Below are positions 21,833 to 30,985 of a stretch of 64,000 nt of DNA, piece by piece (the first letter of the stretch is position 1; each line of letters opens with the position of its first letter). The notes beneath the pieces were generated by a model that was not told the DNA's origin, ran no database searches, and worked only from the letters and a program-made list of their open reading frames with translations. The DNA is from Erysipelotrichaceae bacterium (lineage in GTDB: Bacteria; Bacillota_I; Bacilli_A; Erysipelotrichales; Erysipelotrichaceae). Both the position numbers and the translations under genes were made by a program. The DNA lies in NCBI GenBank assembly GCA_017431225.1, contig JAFRLM010000022.1, positions 1 through 64,000 of the forward strand, written 5' to 3'.

Positions 21833-24625
21833 TTATTTCTTGTGATTGTTGAGCAGGATGCGTACACCGCGGGCCGCGATGTTCGGCAGGATCGCTTTGA
21901 GCTTGCCGTCTTCCGCCGTATACATGCGGGAAGCTTTCGGCATGTCTCTTGTCAGATGGATCGCGTCGAATTCACAGCGGGTCGTGCACAGACCGCAGCC
22001 GATACAACGGTTGACATCGACGTAGGAAGCACCGCACTTCAGACAGCGGTTCGCTTCTGCCCGTACTTGTTCTTCTGTCAGGGCAAGACGCAGATCTTCG
22101 TATGTATGAGCGGCATCACCCGGCTTGTAGCCCGGTACCTGACGCTGCGCGTTATCGTAGGATTCCAGAGCGATATCATCTCTGTCGAGTTCCTTGAACT
22201 GACGCAGATCACGTCCGATCGTTAAGCTCTGACCGTAATGGACGAAACGGTTGATGGAGACGAATCCCTCTCTGCCTTCGGCGATTGCGTCGATCGCGAA
22301 TCTGGCACCTTTGAAGACATCACCACCGACAAAGATATCGGCTTCGCCTGTCTGGCAGGTGACCGGATCGGCAACAGCCGTACCGTTCGGACGAACTTCG
22401 ACTTTCGTTCCCTTGAGCAGATCGCCCCAGACCGCAGCCTGGCCGATGGACATGAGAACATGGTCGCATTCGACGGTCTTGAGTTCGTTTTCGTCGTAGA
22501 CCGGGTTGAATTTCTTGTTGGCGTCATAGACCTGGACACACTGTTTCATAACGATGCCCTTGATCTTGCCGTCTTCGACCAGGATCTCTTTCGGACCCCA
22601 GCAGTTCTTGATGGTAACGCCTTCGGCAGTCGCTTCGGCGATCTCGTCTTTGGCAGCCGGCATTTCATCCGGTCCTTCAAGACAGTACATCTCAACGTTC
22701 GTTGCGCCGGCGCGGAGAGCGGTTCTGGCGACATCGATCGCGACGTTGCCGCCGCCGATGACGACTGTCTTACCGTGCAGGATCGAATCGCTGCAGGTCT
22801 TGTTTGCTTCTCTTAAGAAGTCGACACCGCTGACTGCGTATTCCTCATTCGGGATACCGGCTTTTCTGCCTGTCTGCATACCGATGGCGACATAGAATGC
22901 TTTGTAGCCTTCCTTGCGGAGGTCTTCGATCGTGATGTCCTTACCGACTTCCACACCGCAGCGGATATCAGCACCCATCATGCGGATGACTTCGATCTCA
23001 GCGTCAATGACATCTTTTTCAAGACGGAAGTTCGGGATACCGTAGCGCAGCATGCCGCCCGGTCTTTCTTCTTTTTCGAAGACAGTGACCGGATAGCCCT
23101 GTTTGCGCAGATAGTAAGCGGCGGAGAGACCTGCCGGACCGGCACCGATAACAGCGATCTTGTAGTCGTCCCACTGTTCGCCGACATCGTTGTAGCATTC
23201 CGGAACATAGCGTGTATCCGCGTTCAGCTCCTGCAGAGCGATGAACTTCTTGATCTCATCGATCGCGACCGGACGGTCGATCGTGCCTCTGGTGCAGCGC
23301 TCTTCACAGCGCTTGTTGCAGACCATACCGCAGACAGCCGGGAACGGGTTGTCCTGCTTGATGAGCTTCAGGGCATCGAGATATCTTCCTTCCGCCGCCA
23401 TGCGGATGTAACCCTGGACTGCCAGGTGGGCAGGGCAGGCGGTCTTACACGGAGCGGTACCGGTATCGTAGACATTGAGCTTCGCGTCTTCACGAAAGTT
23501 CTTGTTCCATTTATCCGGTCCCCATTTCTGGGCATCCGGCAGTTCAGTCTTCGGATAAACGACGCTGCTGCCGTCTTTCAGGCAGAGCTTCTGGCCGAGC
23601 TTGGCAGCACCGACCGGACAGACTTCGACACACTTGCCGCAGGCGACACATTTTTCCTTATCGACATGGGCACGGTACGCGGAAGCGGACATGTTCGGGG
23701 TGTTGAAGAGCTGGGATGTACGGATCGCGTTGCAGGTGCCCGGTGAGCAGTTGCAGATACCGACGATCTTGTCTTCGCCGTCGAGGTTGGTGATCTGGTG
23801 AACGAAACCTTTCTTTTCGGAACGTTCCAGGATCTCCATGACTTCGTCGTAAGTGATGTAGTAAGCGTCCTTGTGGGTCTCAACAATGTATTCCGCCATG
23901 TCGCCGACCGCAAGACACATATAGCCTTCGATGTCACCGACACCTTCGCCGCGCATTGCCTGCTGTCTGCGGCAGGAACATACGTCGACACAGAATTTGT
24001 CGTACTTCTTCAGCCAGTGGGAGAGGTGTTCCACGCTGACCGACTTGCTTTCATGCTCGATCGCTTTTTCGACCGGGATGACATGCATGCCCAGTCCGCC
24101 TCCTCCCGGAGGAACGAAGCGGGCGACTTTGCCGACCGGCACACTGGACTGATAGTTGAAGAACGTAGCGACTTCCGGATGATCCTTCAGCAGCTTGGAA
24201 TTCATCATCATGTACTCGCCGGAACCGACGACCCATTTCGGGATGAAATACTGACGGCGGTGTTCCGGATTCTCACGGTCAAATTCCATCAGACCGATCT
24301 CGCAGATCTCGAATGCCATCTTTTCGGCTTCTTCCGGGGTCATGTGGTTTCTTTCCGCCATCTGTTCCGGAAGCAGTTTTACGACTCTCTTCTTCTTGAA
24401 TGACAGCATGAAACGGACCTGTTCCTTGGTGAGCAGGCGGTCCAGCAGCCAGAAGTCCGGAGAGTGCACATCAACATCCTTGGCGCTGTGGACCTGGATG
24501 TCGTCTGTGATCATGTTAGCTAGTTCCTTGACTAACTGTTCTTTTTCAGGATCTGTGCAGACATAGTCTTCATTGAAAAAATCCTGTTCATTGAACATGT
24601 AGTTCTTTAGATTCTCTGGGATCAT
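21833..24625 (-). CDS. Large Fe-S flavoprotein: GltD/NfnB-like NAD(P)H oxidoreductase with extra N-terminal domain
   Basis: About 930 residues. The N-terminal third is a Cys-bearing domain (CVDVCSCRRQQ, then CNCSPGTCNA) of a type seen in [Fe-S] proteins of anaerobes. A two-cluster ferredoxin-like stretch follows (CVACGKCVEVCPVGAAKL). The middle is a glutamate-synthase small-subunit-like flavoprotein with a Fe-S entry region (CKTACPAHLAVQGYI, CNKRCEERCTRG), an FAD site (VIGAGPAGLSAAYYL) and an NAD(P) site (VIGGGNVAIDVARTA). The tail has another ferredoxin motif (CIGCGLCTTRCEFDAIHL). It should transfer electrons between NAD(P)H and ferredoxin-like partners; the substrate is unknown. GGAGG before the second ATG (24625) favours that start over the ATG at 24637. 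It is transcribed divergently from feoAB, which may supply its iron. Confidence 0.85.
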   Translation of the reverse strand: MIPENLKNYMFNEQDFFNEDYVCTDPEKEQLVKELANMITDDIQVHSAKDVDVHSPDFWLLDRLLTKEQVRFMLSFKKKRVVKLLPEQMAERNHMTPEEAEKMAFEICEIGLMEFDRENPEHRRQYFIPKWVVGSGEYMMMNSKLLKDHPEVATFFNYQSSVPVGKVARFVPPGGGGLGMHVIPVEKAIEHESKSVSVEHLSHWLKKYDKFCVDVCSCRRQQAMRGEGVGDIEGYMCLAVGDMAEYIVETHKDAYYITYDEVMEILERSEKKGFVHQITNLDGEDKIVGICNCSPGTCNAIRTSQLFNTPNMSASAYRAHVDKEKCVACGKCVEVCPVGAAKLGQKLCLKDGSSVVYPKTELPDAQKWGPDKWNKNFREDAKLNVYDTGTAPCKTACPAHLAVQGYIRMAAEGRYLDALKLIKQDNPFPAVCGMVCNKRCEERCTRGTIDRPVAIDEIKKFIALQELNADTRYVPECYNDVGEQWDDYKIAVIGAGPAGLSAAYYLRKQGYPVTVFEKEERPGGMLRYGIPNFRLEKDVIDAEIEVIRMMGADIRCGVEVGKDITIEDLRKEGYKAFYVAIGMQTGRKAGIPNEEYAVSGVDFLREANKTCSDSILHGKTVVIGGGNVAIDVARTALRAGATNVEMYCLEGPDEMPAAKDEIAEATAEGVTIKNCWGPKEILVEDGKIKGIVMKQCVQVYDANKKFNPVYDENELKTVECDHVLMSIGQAAVWGDLLKGTKVEVRPNGTAVADPVTCQTGEADIFVGGDVFKGARFAIDAIAEGREGFVSINRFVHYGQSLTIGRDLRQFKELDRDDIALESYDNAQRQVPGYKPGDAAHTYEDLRLALTEEQVRAEANRCLKCGASYVDVNRCIGCGLCTTRCEFDAIHLTRDMPKASRMYTAEDGKLKAILPNIAARGVRILLNNHKK

Positions 24626-24843
24626 AGTATCCTCCATATTTCTCCATTATCATTCTAATACAATACTTGAGATATTTTTAACAAAAAAGCTGATATCCGA
24701 GTAAATCAAGTATAATTATGCTTCCCGTATATCTTCCTGTTTCAACTGTGAATATCGGGAGTTTTAGATTAGAATATAGATACTGAGTTTTACAGTACGG
24801 TCCCCCTCTGTATAAGGGAGAGGGGACGAGGAGATACAGATAC

Positions 24844-27192
24844 ATGACGATTAAAGATATGGAGATCCTGCAGACAGCGCGCATCACCAAAGTCGGCGGT
24901 GACGGCGCTCTGCGGCAGCATTTCCTGGATATGGGTGTGATCCCCGGGGCAGAGGTCACAGTGATCAAATATGCCCCGCTGGGCGATCCGATCGAGCTGA
25001 TGATCCACGGCTACGAACTGACGCTGCGTCTGGAGGATGCGGCCCGGATCGAAGTGGAGCCTTTGAGCGTGAGCACGCAGACAAAGGACCACCCGCAGAA
25101 AAAGACAAAGATCAGCCATCCCGGTCTCGGGGAAGGCGGTAAATACCACAGTAAAAGCGATGTCGAAGTCTATGCAAAAGACGCGCAGCTGCTTTTCGGT
25201 CTGGTCGGAAACCAGAATTCCGGCAAAACGACGCTTTTTAACCGGCTCACCGGTTCCAATCAACATGTAGGCAACTTCCCGGGCGTGACCGTCGACAGAA
25301 AAGACGGAAAGATCCAGGGACATCCGAATGTCATCGTGACCGATCTGCCCGGTATCTATTCGATGTCTCCCTACAGCAGTGAGGAGATCGTCTCCCGTAA
25401 TTTCGTACTGGAGGAAAAACCGCAGGCGATCATCAATATCGTCGACGCCACCAATATCGAACGGAACCTGTATCTGACGATCCAGCTTCTGGAGATGGAT
25501 ATCCCGGTCGTCGTCGCTCTGAATATGATGGATGAGATGACAGCCAACGGCGGCAGCATAGATGTCAACCATATGGAGGCGCTGCTCGGGACGCCGGTCG
25601 TCGCGATCTCGGCTGCCAAGAACGAGGGCATCGAGGAACTGATCGACCACGCGATCCATATAGCGCGCTATCAGGAAAAACCGGTCCGTCAGGATTTCTG
25701 CAGCGAGGATGAGCACGGCGGTGCCGTTCACCGTTGTCTGCACGCGATCGCGCATCTGATCCAGGACCATGCGCAGCGTGTCGGTCTGCCTCTGCGCTTC
25801 GCGGCTACAAAGATCATCGAGGGCGATCCTCTGGTCGCCGAACAGCTGCAGCTGGATGAAAACGAAAAGAAAACGATCCGTCATATCATCCTGCAGATGG
25901 AGAACGAAAGGGGACTCGACAGCAGCGCGGCGATCGCCGATATGCGTTTCGCCTTCATTCAGAAAGTCTGCGAGCAGACGGTCATCAAGCCGGTGGAAAG
26001 CAGGGAACGCCTGCGCAGCGAAAAGATCGACCGCTTCCTGACCGGAAAATACACCGCGATCCCGGCTTTCATCGGGATCATGGGTCTTGTCTTTTTCTTG
26101 ACATTCAATGTGATCGGCGCCTGGCTGCAGGGACTTCTTGAATCGCTGATCGCGTATCTGAGCGTGCTTGCGGATGCCGCACTGACGGCAGCCGGAGTCA
26201 ATGAGGTGATCCACGGTCTGATCATCAACGGCATCTTTGCCGGTGTCGGCAGCGTCCTCAGTTTCCTGCCGATCATCGTTACCTTATTCTTCTTTTTATC
26301 GATCCTTGAAGACAGCGGCTATATCGCCCGTGTTGCCTTCTTTATGGATAAGCTTCTGCGCAAGATCGGTCTTTCCGGACGCAGTATCGTTCCGATGCTG
26401 GTGGGATTCGGCTGCACCGTCCCGGCAGTCATGGCGACCCGCACGCTTCCGAGTGAAAGAGACCGCCGTATGACGATTCTTCTGACACCATTCATGAGCT
26501 GCAGCGCCAAAGTGCCGATCTATACCTTCTTCATCGCCGCCTTCTTCCCGAAGAACGGCTGGCTGATCCTCGTCGGTCTTTATCTTTTGGGTATCATCAC
26601 CGCGATCCTGATCGCGTATGTGTTCAAGGGAACGCTTTTCAAAGGAGAAGCCGCACCCTTTGTCATGGAGCTTCCGAACTACCGTATGCCTTCCGCGCAG
26701 AACGTCGTCCGTCTGCTCTGGGAAAAGGCGAAAGACTTCCTGCAGCGCGCTTTCTCGGTGATCATGATCGCGACGATCGTCATCTGGTTCCTGCAGAGTT
26801 TTGACCTGCGCTTCAACCTGATCAGCGATTCCCGCACCAGTATCCTTTCCGTCCTTTCGGGCTTCCTTGTACCGCTCATGCGTCCGATCGGCCTGGGTGA
26901 TTGGCGTATCTGCACATCTCTGGTCAGCGGCTTCATGGCGAAGGAAAGCGTTGTCGCGACCATGCAGGTCCTCTTCGGTCAGAACATCACGAGCGTTCTG
27001 AGCACTTTATCCGCGGCGTCGCTGCTTGTCTTCACGCTGCTTTACACGCCGTGCGTGGCAGCTGTTGCTGCGGTACGCCGGGAAATGGGCAGAAAATGGG
27101 CCTGGGGCGTCGTGCTCTGGCAGTGCGTCGTTGCCTGGATCGTTACCTTCCTCGTCCGGCTGGTGCTGATCCTTCTGGGGGTGGGCGCATGA
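24844..27192 (+). CDS. feoB: FeoA-FeoB fusion ferrous iron transporter
   Basis: A 782-residue Fe2+ importer. Residues about 1-77 are a FeoA-like SH3 domain (GALRQHFLDMGVIPGAEVTV), joined by a charged linker to FeoB. The G domain shows GNQNSGKTTLFN (about 121-132), GNFPGVTVDRK, the DLPGIYS switch and NMMDE. The membrane part contains the two Gate-type cores, including SGRSIVPMLVGFGCTVPAVMATRT and the mirrored FMAKESVVATM. In most bacteria FeoA and FeoB are separate. A GAGGAGA ribosome site precedes the ATG. A Cys-rich small protein overlaps the stop by four bases and a rhodanese lipoprotein follows, giving a three-gene iron operon. Confidence 0.95.
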   Translation: MTIKDMEILQTARITKVGGDGALRQHFLDMGVIPGAEVTVIKYAPLGDPIELMIHGYELTLRLEDAARIEVEPLSVSTQTKDHPQKKTKISHPGLGEGGKYHSKSDVEVYAKDAQLLFGLVGNQNSGKTTLFNRLTGSNQHVGNFPGVTVDRKDGKIQGHPNVIVTDLPGIYSMSPYSSEEIVSRNFVLEEKPQAIINIVDATNIERNLYLTIQLLEMDIPVVVALNMMDEMTANGGSIDVNHMEALLGTPVVAISAAKNEGIEELIDHAIHIARYQEKPVRQDFCSEDEHGGAVHRCLHAIAHLIQDHAQRVGLPLRFAATKIIEGDPLVAEQLQLDENEKKTIRHIILQMENERGLDSSAAIADMRFAFIQKVCEQTVIKPVESRERLRSEKIDRFLTGKYTAIPAFIGIMGLVFFLTFNVIGAWLQGLLESLIAYLSVLADAALTAAGVNEVIHGLIINGIFAGVGSVLSFLPIIVTLFFFLSILEDSGYIARVAFFMDKLLRKIGLSGRSIVPMLVGFGCTVPAVMATRTLPSERDRRMTILLTPFMSCSAKVPIYTFFIAAFFPKNGWLILVGLYLLGIITAILIAYVFKGTLFKGEAAPFVMELPNYRMPSAQNVVRLLWEKAKDFLQRAFSVIMIATIVIWFLQSFDLRFNLISDSRTSILSVLSGFLVPLMRPIGLGDWRICTSLVSGFMAKESVVATMQVLFGQNITSVLSTLSAASLLVFTLLYTPCVAAVAAVRREMGRKWAWGVVLWQCVVAWIVTFLVRLVLILLGVGA

Positions 27193-27359
27193 ATATCTAC
27201 GATATCCTGCTGACCCTGCTAATCTGCGCAGCAGTTGCCCTGGCAGCAAGACATATCCTTAACGAAAAGAAAGCCGGCAGGACTACCTGCGGCGGAAGCT
27301 GCAGCGGCTGTCCGCTTTCCTGTTCGGAAAGACGCGCTCCGGCTGCGGCAAAACGATGA
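27189..27359 (+). CDS. FeoB-associated Cys-rich membrane protein
   Basis: A 56-residue protein with one N-terminal membrane helix (about residues 4-21) and a Cys-rich tail, CGGSCSGCPLSC, typical of the FeoB-associated small proteins (FeoC-like in position but not in sequence). The Cys cluster could bind iron at the inner mouth of FeoB. It starts inside the feoB stop (ATGA) and its own stop overlaps the start of the rhodanese lipoprotein (ATGA), so translation is coupled on both sides. Confidence 0.85.
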   Translation: MNIYDILLTLLICAAVALAARHILNEKKAGRTTCGGSCSGCPLSCSERRAPAAAKR

Positions 27360-28132
27360 AAAGACCACTGTTCCTGCTTATGGTTCTGCTGCTGTTGTTC
27401 TCGGCAGGCTGTTCCGCGAAGACAGAGCCTTCCTTTCAGACCATCACCGCCGGGGAAGCGGCGGAGATGATGGAGAAAGAAGAGGGCTATATCATTGTCG
27501 ACGTCCGCACGTATGAGGAATACAACGAAGGTCATATCCCGGGAGCGGTCTGCATCCCCAACGAAACGATCGGGCAGGAGCTGCCGGAGGAACTTCCGGA
27601 CAGGGAACAGGTCATCCTCGTCTACTGCCGCAGCGGCCGGCGCAGCCGACTGGCAGCGGAAAAACTGACAGCACTCGGCTATACACACATTTATGATTTC
27701 GGCGGCATACAGAACTGGGAAGGAGAGATAACGATGGAACCTTTTGAATATCCGCAGCAGCGTCCGCAGCTGATCATCGAAGCCAACGACATACAGATGA
27801 ACGCGTCTCTTTACGGGAATTCCTCTGCTGAGGCGCTGATCGAAAAACTCGATAAAGAGGGACCGGTAACGCTTGAACTCCATGATTTCGGGAATTTTGA
27901 AAAAGTCGGCGACCTGCCCTGGGAACTGCCGCGGAATGATGAGGAGATCACCACCAAGCCCGCGGATCTGATCCTTTTTGAGGGAAATAAGATCTCGATC
28001 TATTATGATACGAATACCTGGAACTTCACCCCGCTGGGGAAGATCGTCGGTTATACCCGCCAGGAGCTCCTGGATATCCTGGGAGAAGGGGATGTGACCG
28101 TCACCCTCATGCTGGACTGGCTGGATTACTGA
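27356..28132 (+). CDS. Lipoprotein with rhodanese domain and C-terminal cyclophilin-like domain
   Basis: A 258-residue exported protein. The signal peptide ends in a lipobox (FSAGC, Cys19). Residues about 28-122 are a rhodanese domain with active-site loop CRSGRR (Cys91). The rest (about 125-258) resembles the cyclophilin_like (DUF4430/PF18050-type) fold: MNASLYGNSSAEALIEKL, then TLELHDFGNFEKVGDLP, then GEGDVTVTLML. Rhodanese-cyclophilin combinations appear in exported proteins of gut anaerobes but their role is not settled. Co-translation with feoB and the Cys-rich protein suggests a function in sulfur or metal handling outside the membrane during Fe2+ uptake. The domain calls are good; the function is inference. 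Confidence 0.82.
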   Translation: MKRPLFLLMVLLLLFSAGCSAKTEPSFQTITAGEAAEMMEKEEGYIIVDVRTYEEYNEGHIPGAVCIPNETIGQELPEELPDREQVILVYCRSGRRSRLAAEKLTALGYTHIYDFGGIQNWEGEITMEPFEYPQQRPQLIIEANDIQMNASLYGNSSAEALIEKLDKEGPVTLELHDFGNFEKVGDLPWELPRNDEEITTKPADLILFEGNKISIYYDTNTWNFTPLGKIVGYTRQELLDILGEGDVTVTLMLDWLDY

Positions 28133-28147
28133 TCATTAAACACATAA

Positions 28148-28172
28148 AAGTCTGTTTCCGACAGGCTTTTTT
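28148..28172 (+). terminator. Rho-independent terminator of the feo operon
   Basis: AAGTCTGT (28148-28155) pairs with ACAGGCTT (28161-28168) and a T tract follows. Confidence 0.8.
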
Positions 28173-28228
28173 GCTGCCAGTTGGGACAGAGTTTTCCGCT
28201 CGTATTCTGATGCACAATACGATAGAAT

Positions 28229-28238
28229 GTTAGCTAAC
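28229..28238. promoter_or_regulatory. Palindrome GTTAGCTAAC upstream of larC
   Basis: A 10-bp perfect palindrome 14 bases before the larC start, just after a -10-like element (GATAGAAT). It resembles the centre of DtxR/IdeR-type metal-repressor sites. One site is weak evidence. Confidence 0.35.
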
Positions 28239-28249
28239 GAGGTAAGTTT

Positions 28250-29476
28250 ATGAAAACACTGTATATATCCTGCGATATGGGCGTAGCCGGCGACATGCTG
28301 AGTGCCGCTCTGTTTGAGCTGTTTGACGACAGGGAAGCGCTTCTGCGCGAGCTGAACGACCTGCAGATCCCACATGTCCGTTATGAGGCGGAGACCGTTT
28401 CGAAATGCGGTGTCAGCGGGACCCAGATGCATGTCTATGCCGATGATGAGGAAGAATCCGAAGAGATGCATGAACACCACCATCACCATCACGAGGAAGA
28501 ACATCACCACCATCATGACGGTCACCATCACAGCCACAACGGAATGCATGGGATCGCGCATATCGTTAAGGATCATATCAGCGCAAGTGAAAAAGTCAAA
28601 AACGACGTCATGAACGTCTATCAGATCATTGCGGAAGCGGAAAGCCACGTTCATGGTGTGGAGGTCAGCGATATCCATTTCCACGAAGTCGGAACCGCCG
28701 ACGCCATCGCGGATATCACCGCTGTCTGTTATATGCTGGAGAAACTGCAGGTCGAAGAGATCATCGCTTCCCCGATCCATGTCGGCCAGGGAACAGTCAA
28801 ATGCGCTCACGGGATCCTGCCGGTGCCGGCTCCGGCGACCGCTCAGATCCTGAAAGGGGTACCGATCTATTCCAAGGAGAATATCGTCGGCGAATTATGC
28901 ACACCGACCGGCGCGGCGCTCCTCAAATACTTCGTGAAGTCCTTTAAAGCGATGCCGCCGATGACGGTCGAGAAGATCGGTCAGGGCATGGGCAAGAAGG
29001 ATTTTACCCAGATCAACTGCCTGCGTGTTTTCTTTGGCACTTCTCCGGATCTCGAAGACCAGGTCGTCGAGCTTTCCTGCAATGTCGACGATATGACTGG
29101 GGAGGAGATCGGTTACGCTCTCGGCAAACTGATGGAAAATGGCGCGCTCGATGCCTTTACCGTGCCGATCGGTATGAAAAAAGGACGTCCGGGGATCATG
29201 ATCCACGCGGTCTGCCGTGAAAACAAAAAGCTGCAGATCCTGCAGACGTTATTCAGAAATACATCCACGATCGGTGTCCGCGAAACAGTCAAAAACCGCT
29301 ATGTGCTGGACCGGGTCCTTGAGAAAAAGGATACGGAGTTCGGCGAAGTCCGCTATAAAAGAAGCTTTGGTTACGGTGCGGAAAGAATAAAATATGAATA
29401 CGATGATCTTTCCGCGATCGCGGAAAAGACAGGTCTTTCACTCCGCGAGATCCTCTCCAGGATCGAAAAAGAATAA
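28250..29476 (+). CDS. larC: LarC nickel-insertion protein (nickel-pincer nucleotide cofactor synthesis)
   Basis: A 408-residue protein of the LarC (DUF111) family, which puts nickel into the pincer nucleotide cofactor (NPN) of lactate racemase-type enzymes, using CTP. Family landmarks are the N-terminal CDMGVAGDMLSAALFELF, HFHEVGTADAIADI, CTPTGAALLKYF, and the C-terminal NVDDMTGEEIGYAL and IGMKKGRPGIM. A His-rich segment at about residues 76-100 (three His clusters among acidic residues) is the nickel-storage region common in LarC. In Lactobacillus plantarum larC is split and needs a programmed frameshift; here it is one continuous frame. LarA, LarB and LarE are not in the window. A terminator follows and a palindrome precedes. 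Confidence 0.95.
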   Translation: MKTLYISCDMGVAGDMLSAALFELFDDREALLRELNDLQIPHVRYEAETVSKCGVSGTQMHVYADDEEESEEMHEHHHHHHEEEHHHHHDGHHHSHNGMHGIAHIVKDHISASEKVKNDVMNVYQIIAEAESHVHGVEVSDIHFHEVGTADAIADITAVCYMLEKLQVEEIIASPIHVGQGTVKCAHGILPVPAPATAQILKGVPIYSKENIVGELCTPTGAALLKYFVKSFKAMPPMTVEKIGQGMGKKDFTQINCLRVFFGTSPDLEDQVVELSCNVDDMTGEEIGYALGKLMENGALDAFTVPIGMKKGRPGIMIHAVCRENKKLQILQTLFRNTSTIGVRETVKNRYVLDRVLEKKDTEFGEVRYKRSFGYGAERIKYEYDDLSAIAEKTGLSLREILSRIEKE

Positions 29477-29497
29477 GAAGATCTGAACGAACGCAAG

Positions 29498-29526
29498 ACC
29501 GCTGCCTCTCCCGGCAGCGGTTTTTA
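29498..29526 (+). terminator. Rho-independent terminator after larC
   Basis: ACCGCTGCC (29498-29506) with GGCAGCGGT (29513-29521) and a T run. Confidence 0.9.
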
Positions 29527-29557
29527 TCATGTTTTTTGAAAGAAGATCTGTCTGCCA

Positions 29558-30985
29558 TCAGCGTTCAAAGAGCTTGAGCAGTTTCAGTTTGTACTCGTTT
29601 TTCTTTCCGGAGTAGGGATGTTCCCTTAACGGCAGATTGAAGAATGTTGAACCCTGCAGGACGGTAGAGGGATGCGTGAATTCACGGAATCCCCATTCCC
29701 CGTGATAAGCGCCCATGCCGGAGTGGCCGGTGCCGTTGAAAGGCACGCCCTTGACCAATAGATGCATACAGACTTCATTGATGCAGCCGCCGCCGTACTG
29801 CTGCGTCTGCATCGTTCTGTTTGCCCAGGCCAGATCTTTCGTGAAGAGATAAAGCGCCAGCCCGTGTTCGCGTCTGGCGATCGTATCCAGAAGCTTATCG
29901 ATCTCGCTGTCTTTGTAGGGAACGACCGGCAGCAGGGGAGAGAAGAGCTCGTGTTTGACGATCGGCTCATCGATCCCGACCGGGTAGATGACCGTTGTAT
30001 CGTATTTGAGGGTCTCCGGATCACCTTCGCCGCCAAACAGGATGCGTTCACGGTATAGTTCTGCTTCCGCAGCGCAGCTTTCGTATGCTTTTTTCGCGAT
30101 CAGACGCGGATATTCCGGATTGAGATGGGGATGTTCGCCGATCTGGCGGATGATCTCCGCCTTGAGCGCCGCGAGGAATTCCTCAGCGATCTCTTCGGCA
30201 ACAGCGACCTGATTGATATTGATACAGATCTGTCCGGAATTGCAGATCTTGAAGAAAGCGATCTTGCGGGCCGTGTCTTTTATATCTGCGTCTTTGCGGA
30301 CGATCGCCCAGTTGCCCGTCTCGCCTCCCAGCTCCAGCGCGACCGGAGTGAGATTCTTCGCCGCCATTTCCATGACGTGGACGGCGACATTCGGGGAGCC
30401 GGTATAGAAGATCTTATCGAAACGCTCTTCGAGACAGTGATCGGCAACATCATGTCCGCCGTCAATGACTGTTACATATTCCGGAGGGAAGGTATTCGCG
30501 ATCATATCCTGCAGGACTTTTGTGCAGGCGGCGGACTTGGAGCTCATCTTCAGAACAGCGGTATTGCCGCCGGAAATGCTGGCGGCAAGCACGCCCATCG
30601 ACAACAGTACCGGGAAATTGAAGGGGCTGATGATCAGGGTGACGCCGTAAGGCATCTTATAGACTTTGGTGATCGTGCTCGGGAAGCAGGTCAGTCCCGA
30701 GAAATGGATCTCCGGTCTTGCCCATCTTTTCAGACCGGCGATACACTCATTGACTTCCATGATGACGTCACCGATATCCAGGATATACGCTTCGGTCTCG
30801 CTTCTTCCGAGATCTTCAAAAAGCGCCTGCTGCAGCTGCGGGCTCCACTCGATCAATGCTTTTTTCAGCTTCTTCAGCTGCTCGATGCGCCAGGGCACAT
30901 CGAGGGTCAGGTTGGTACGGAAAAACTCTCTCTGTTTTTCGACGGCAGAATGGACATCTTCTTTTGTCCAGCTCATAAATGCCAC
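29558..30985 (-). CDS. Aldehyde dehydrogenase (class 3/YwdH-like)
   Basis: A 475-residue NAD(P)-dependent enzyme that oxidises aldehydes to acids. The catalytic Cys lies in NSGQICININQ, the general-base Glu in ALELGGE, and VTLIISPFNFPVLLSMG is the cofactor-side segment. The length and the absence of an N-terminal extension match the class 3-like, monomer or dimer forms (YwdH, coniferyl or fatty aldehyde type). A hydrophobic C-terminal anchor is not evident. It is a single-gene unit on the minus strand with AGGAGGT before the start. Physiological aldehyde unknown. Confidence 0.92.
   Translation of the reverse strand: MAFMSWTKEDVHSAVEKQREFFRTNLTLDVPWRIEQLKKLKKALIEWSPQLQQALFEDLGRSETEAYILDIGDVIMEVNECIAGLKRWARPEIHFSGLTCFPSTITKVYKMPYGVTLIISPFNFPVLLSMGVLAASISGGNTAVLKMSSKSAACTKVLQDMIANTFPPEYVTVIDGGHDVADHCLEERFDKIFYTGSPNVAVHVMEMAAKNLTPVALELGGETGNWAIVRKDADIKDTARKIAFFKICNSGQICININQVAVAEEIAEEFLAALKAEIIRQIGEHPHLNPEYPRLIAKKAYESCAAEAELYRERILFGGEGDPETLKYDTTVIYPVGIDEPIVKHELFSPLLPVVPYKDSEIDKLLDTIARREHGLALYLFTKDLAWANRTMQTQQYGGGCINEVCMHLLVKGVPFNGTGHSGMGAYHGEWGFREFTHPSTVLQGSTFFNLPLREHPYSGKKNEYKLKLLKLFER

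Noticed and set aside
24790-26214. 474-residue minus-strand ORF opposite feoAB
   Set aside because: It is antisense to an unmistakable FeoA-FeoB gene, has no ribosome site or domain, and its His/Asp/Arg-rich composition is that of a reverse-frame shadow.
28470-28545. Low-complexity CAT/CAC repeat as a possible tandem-repeat element
   Set aside because: It simply encodes the His-rich nickel-storage segment that is normal in LarC.
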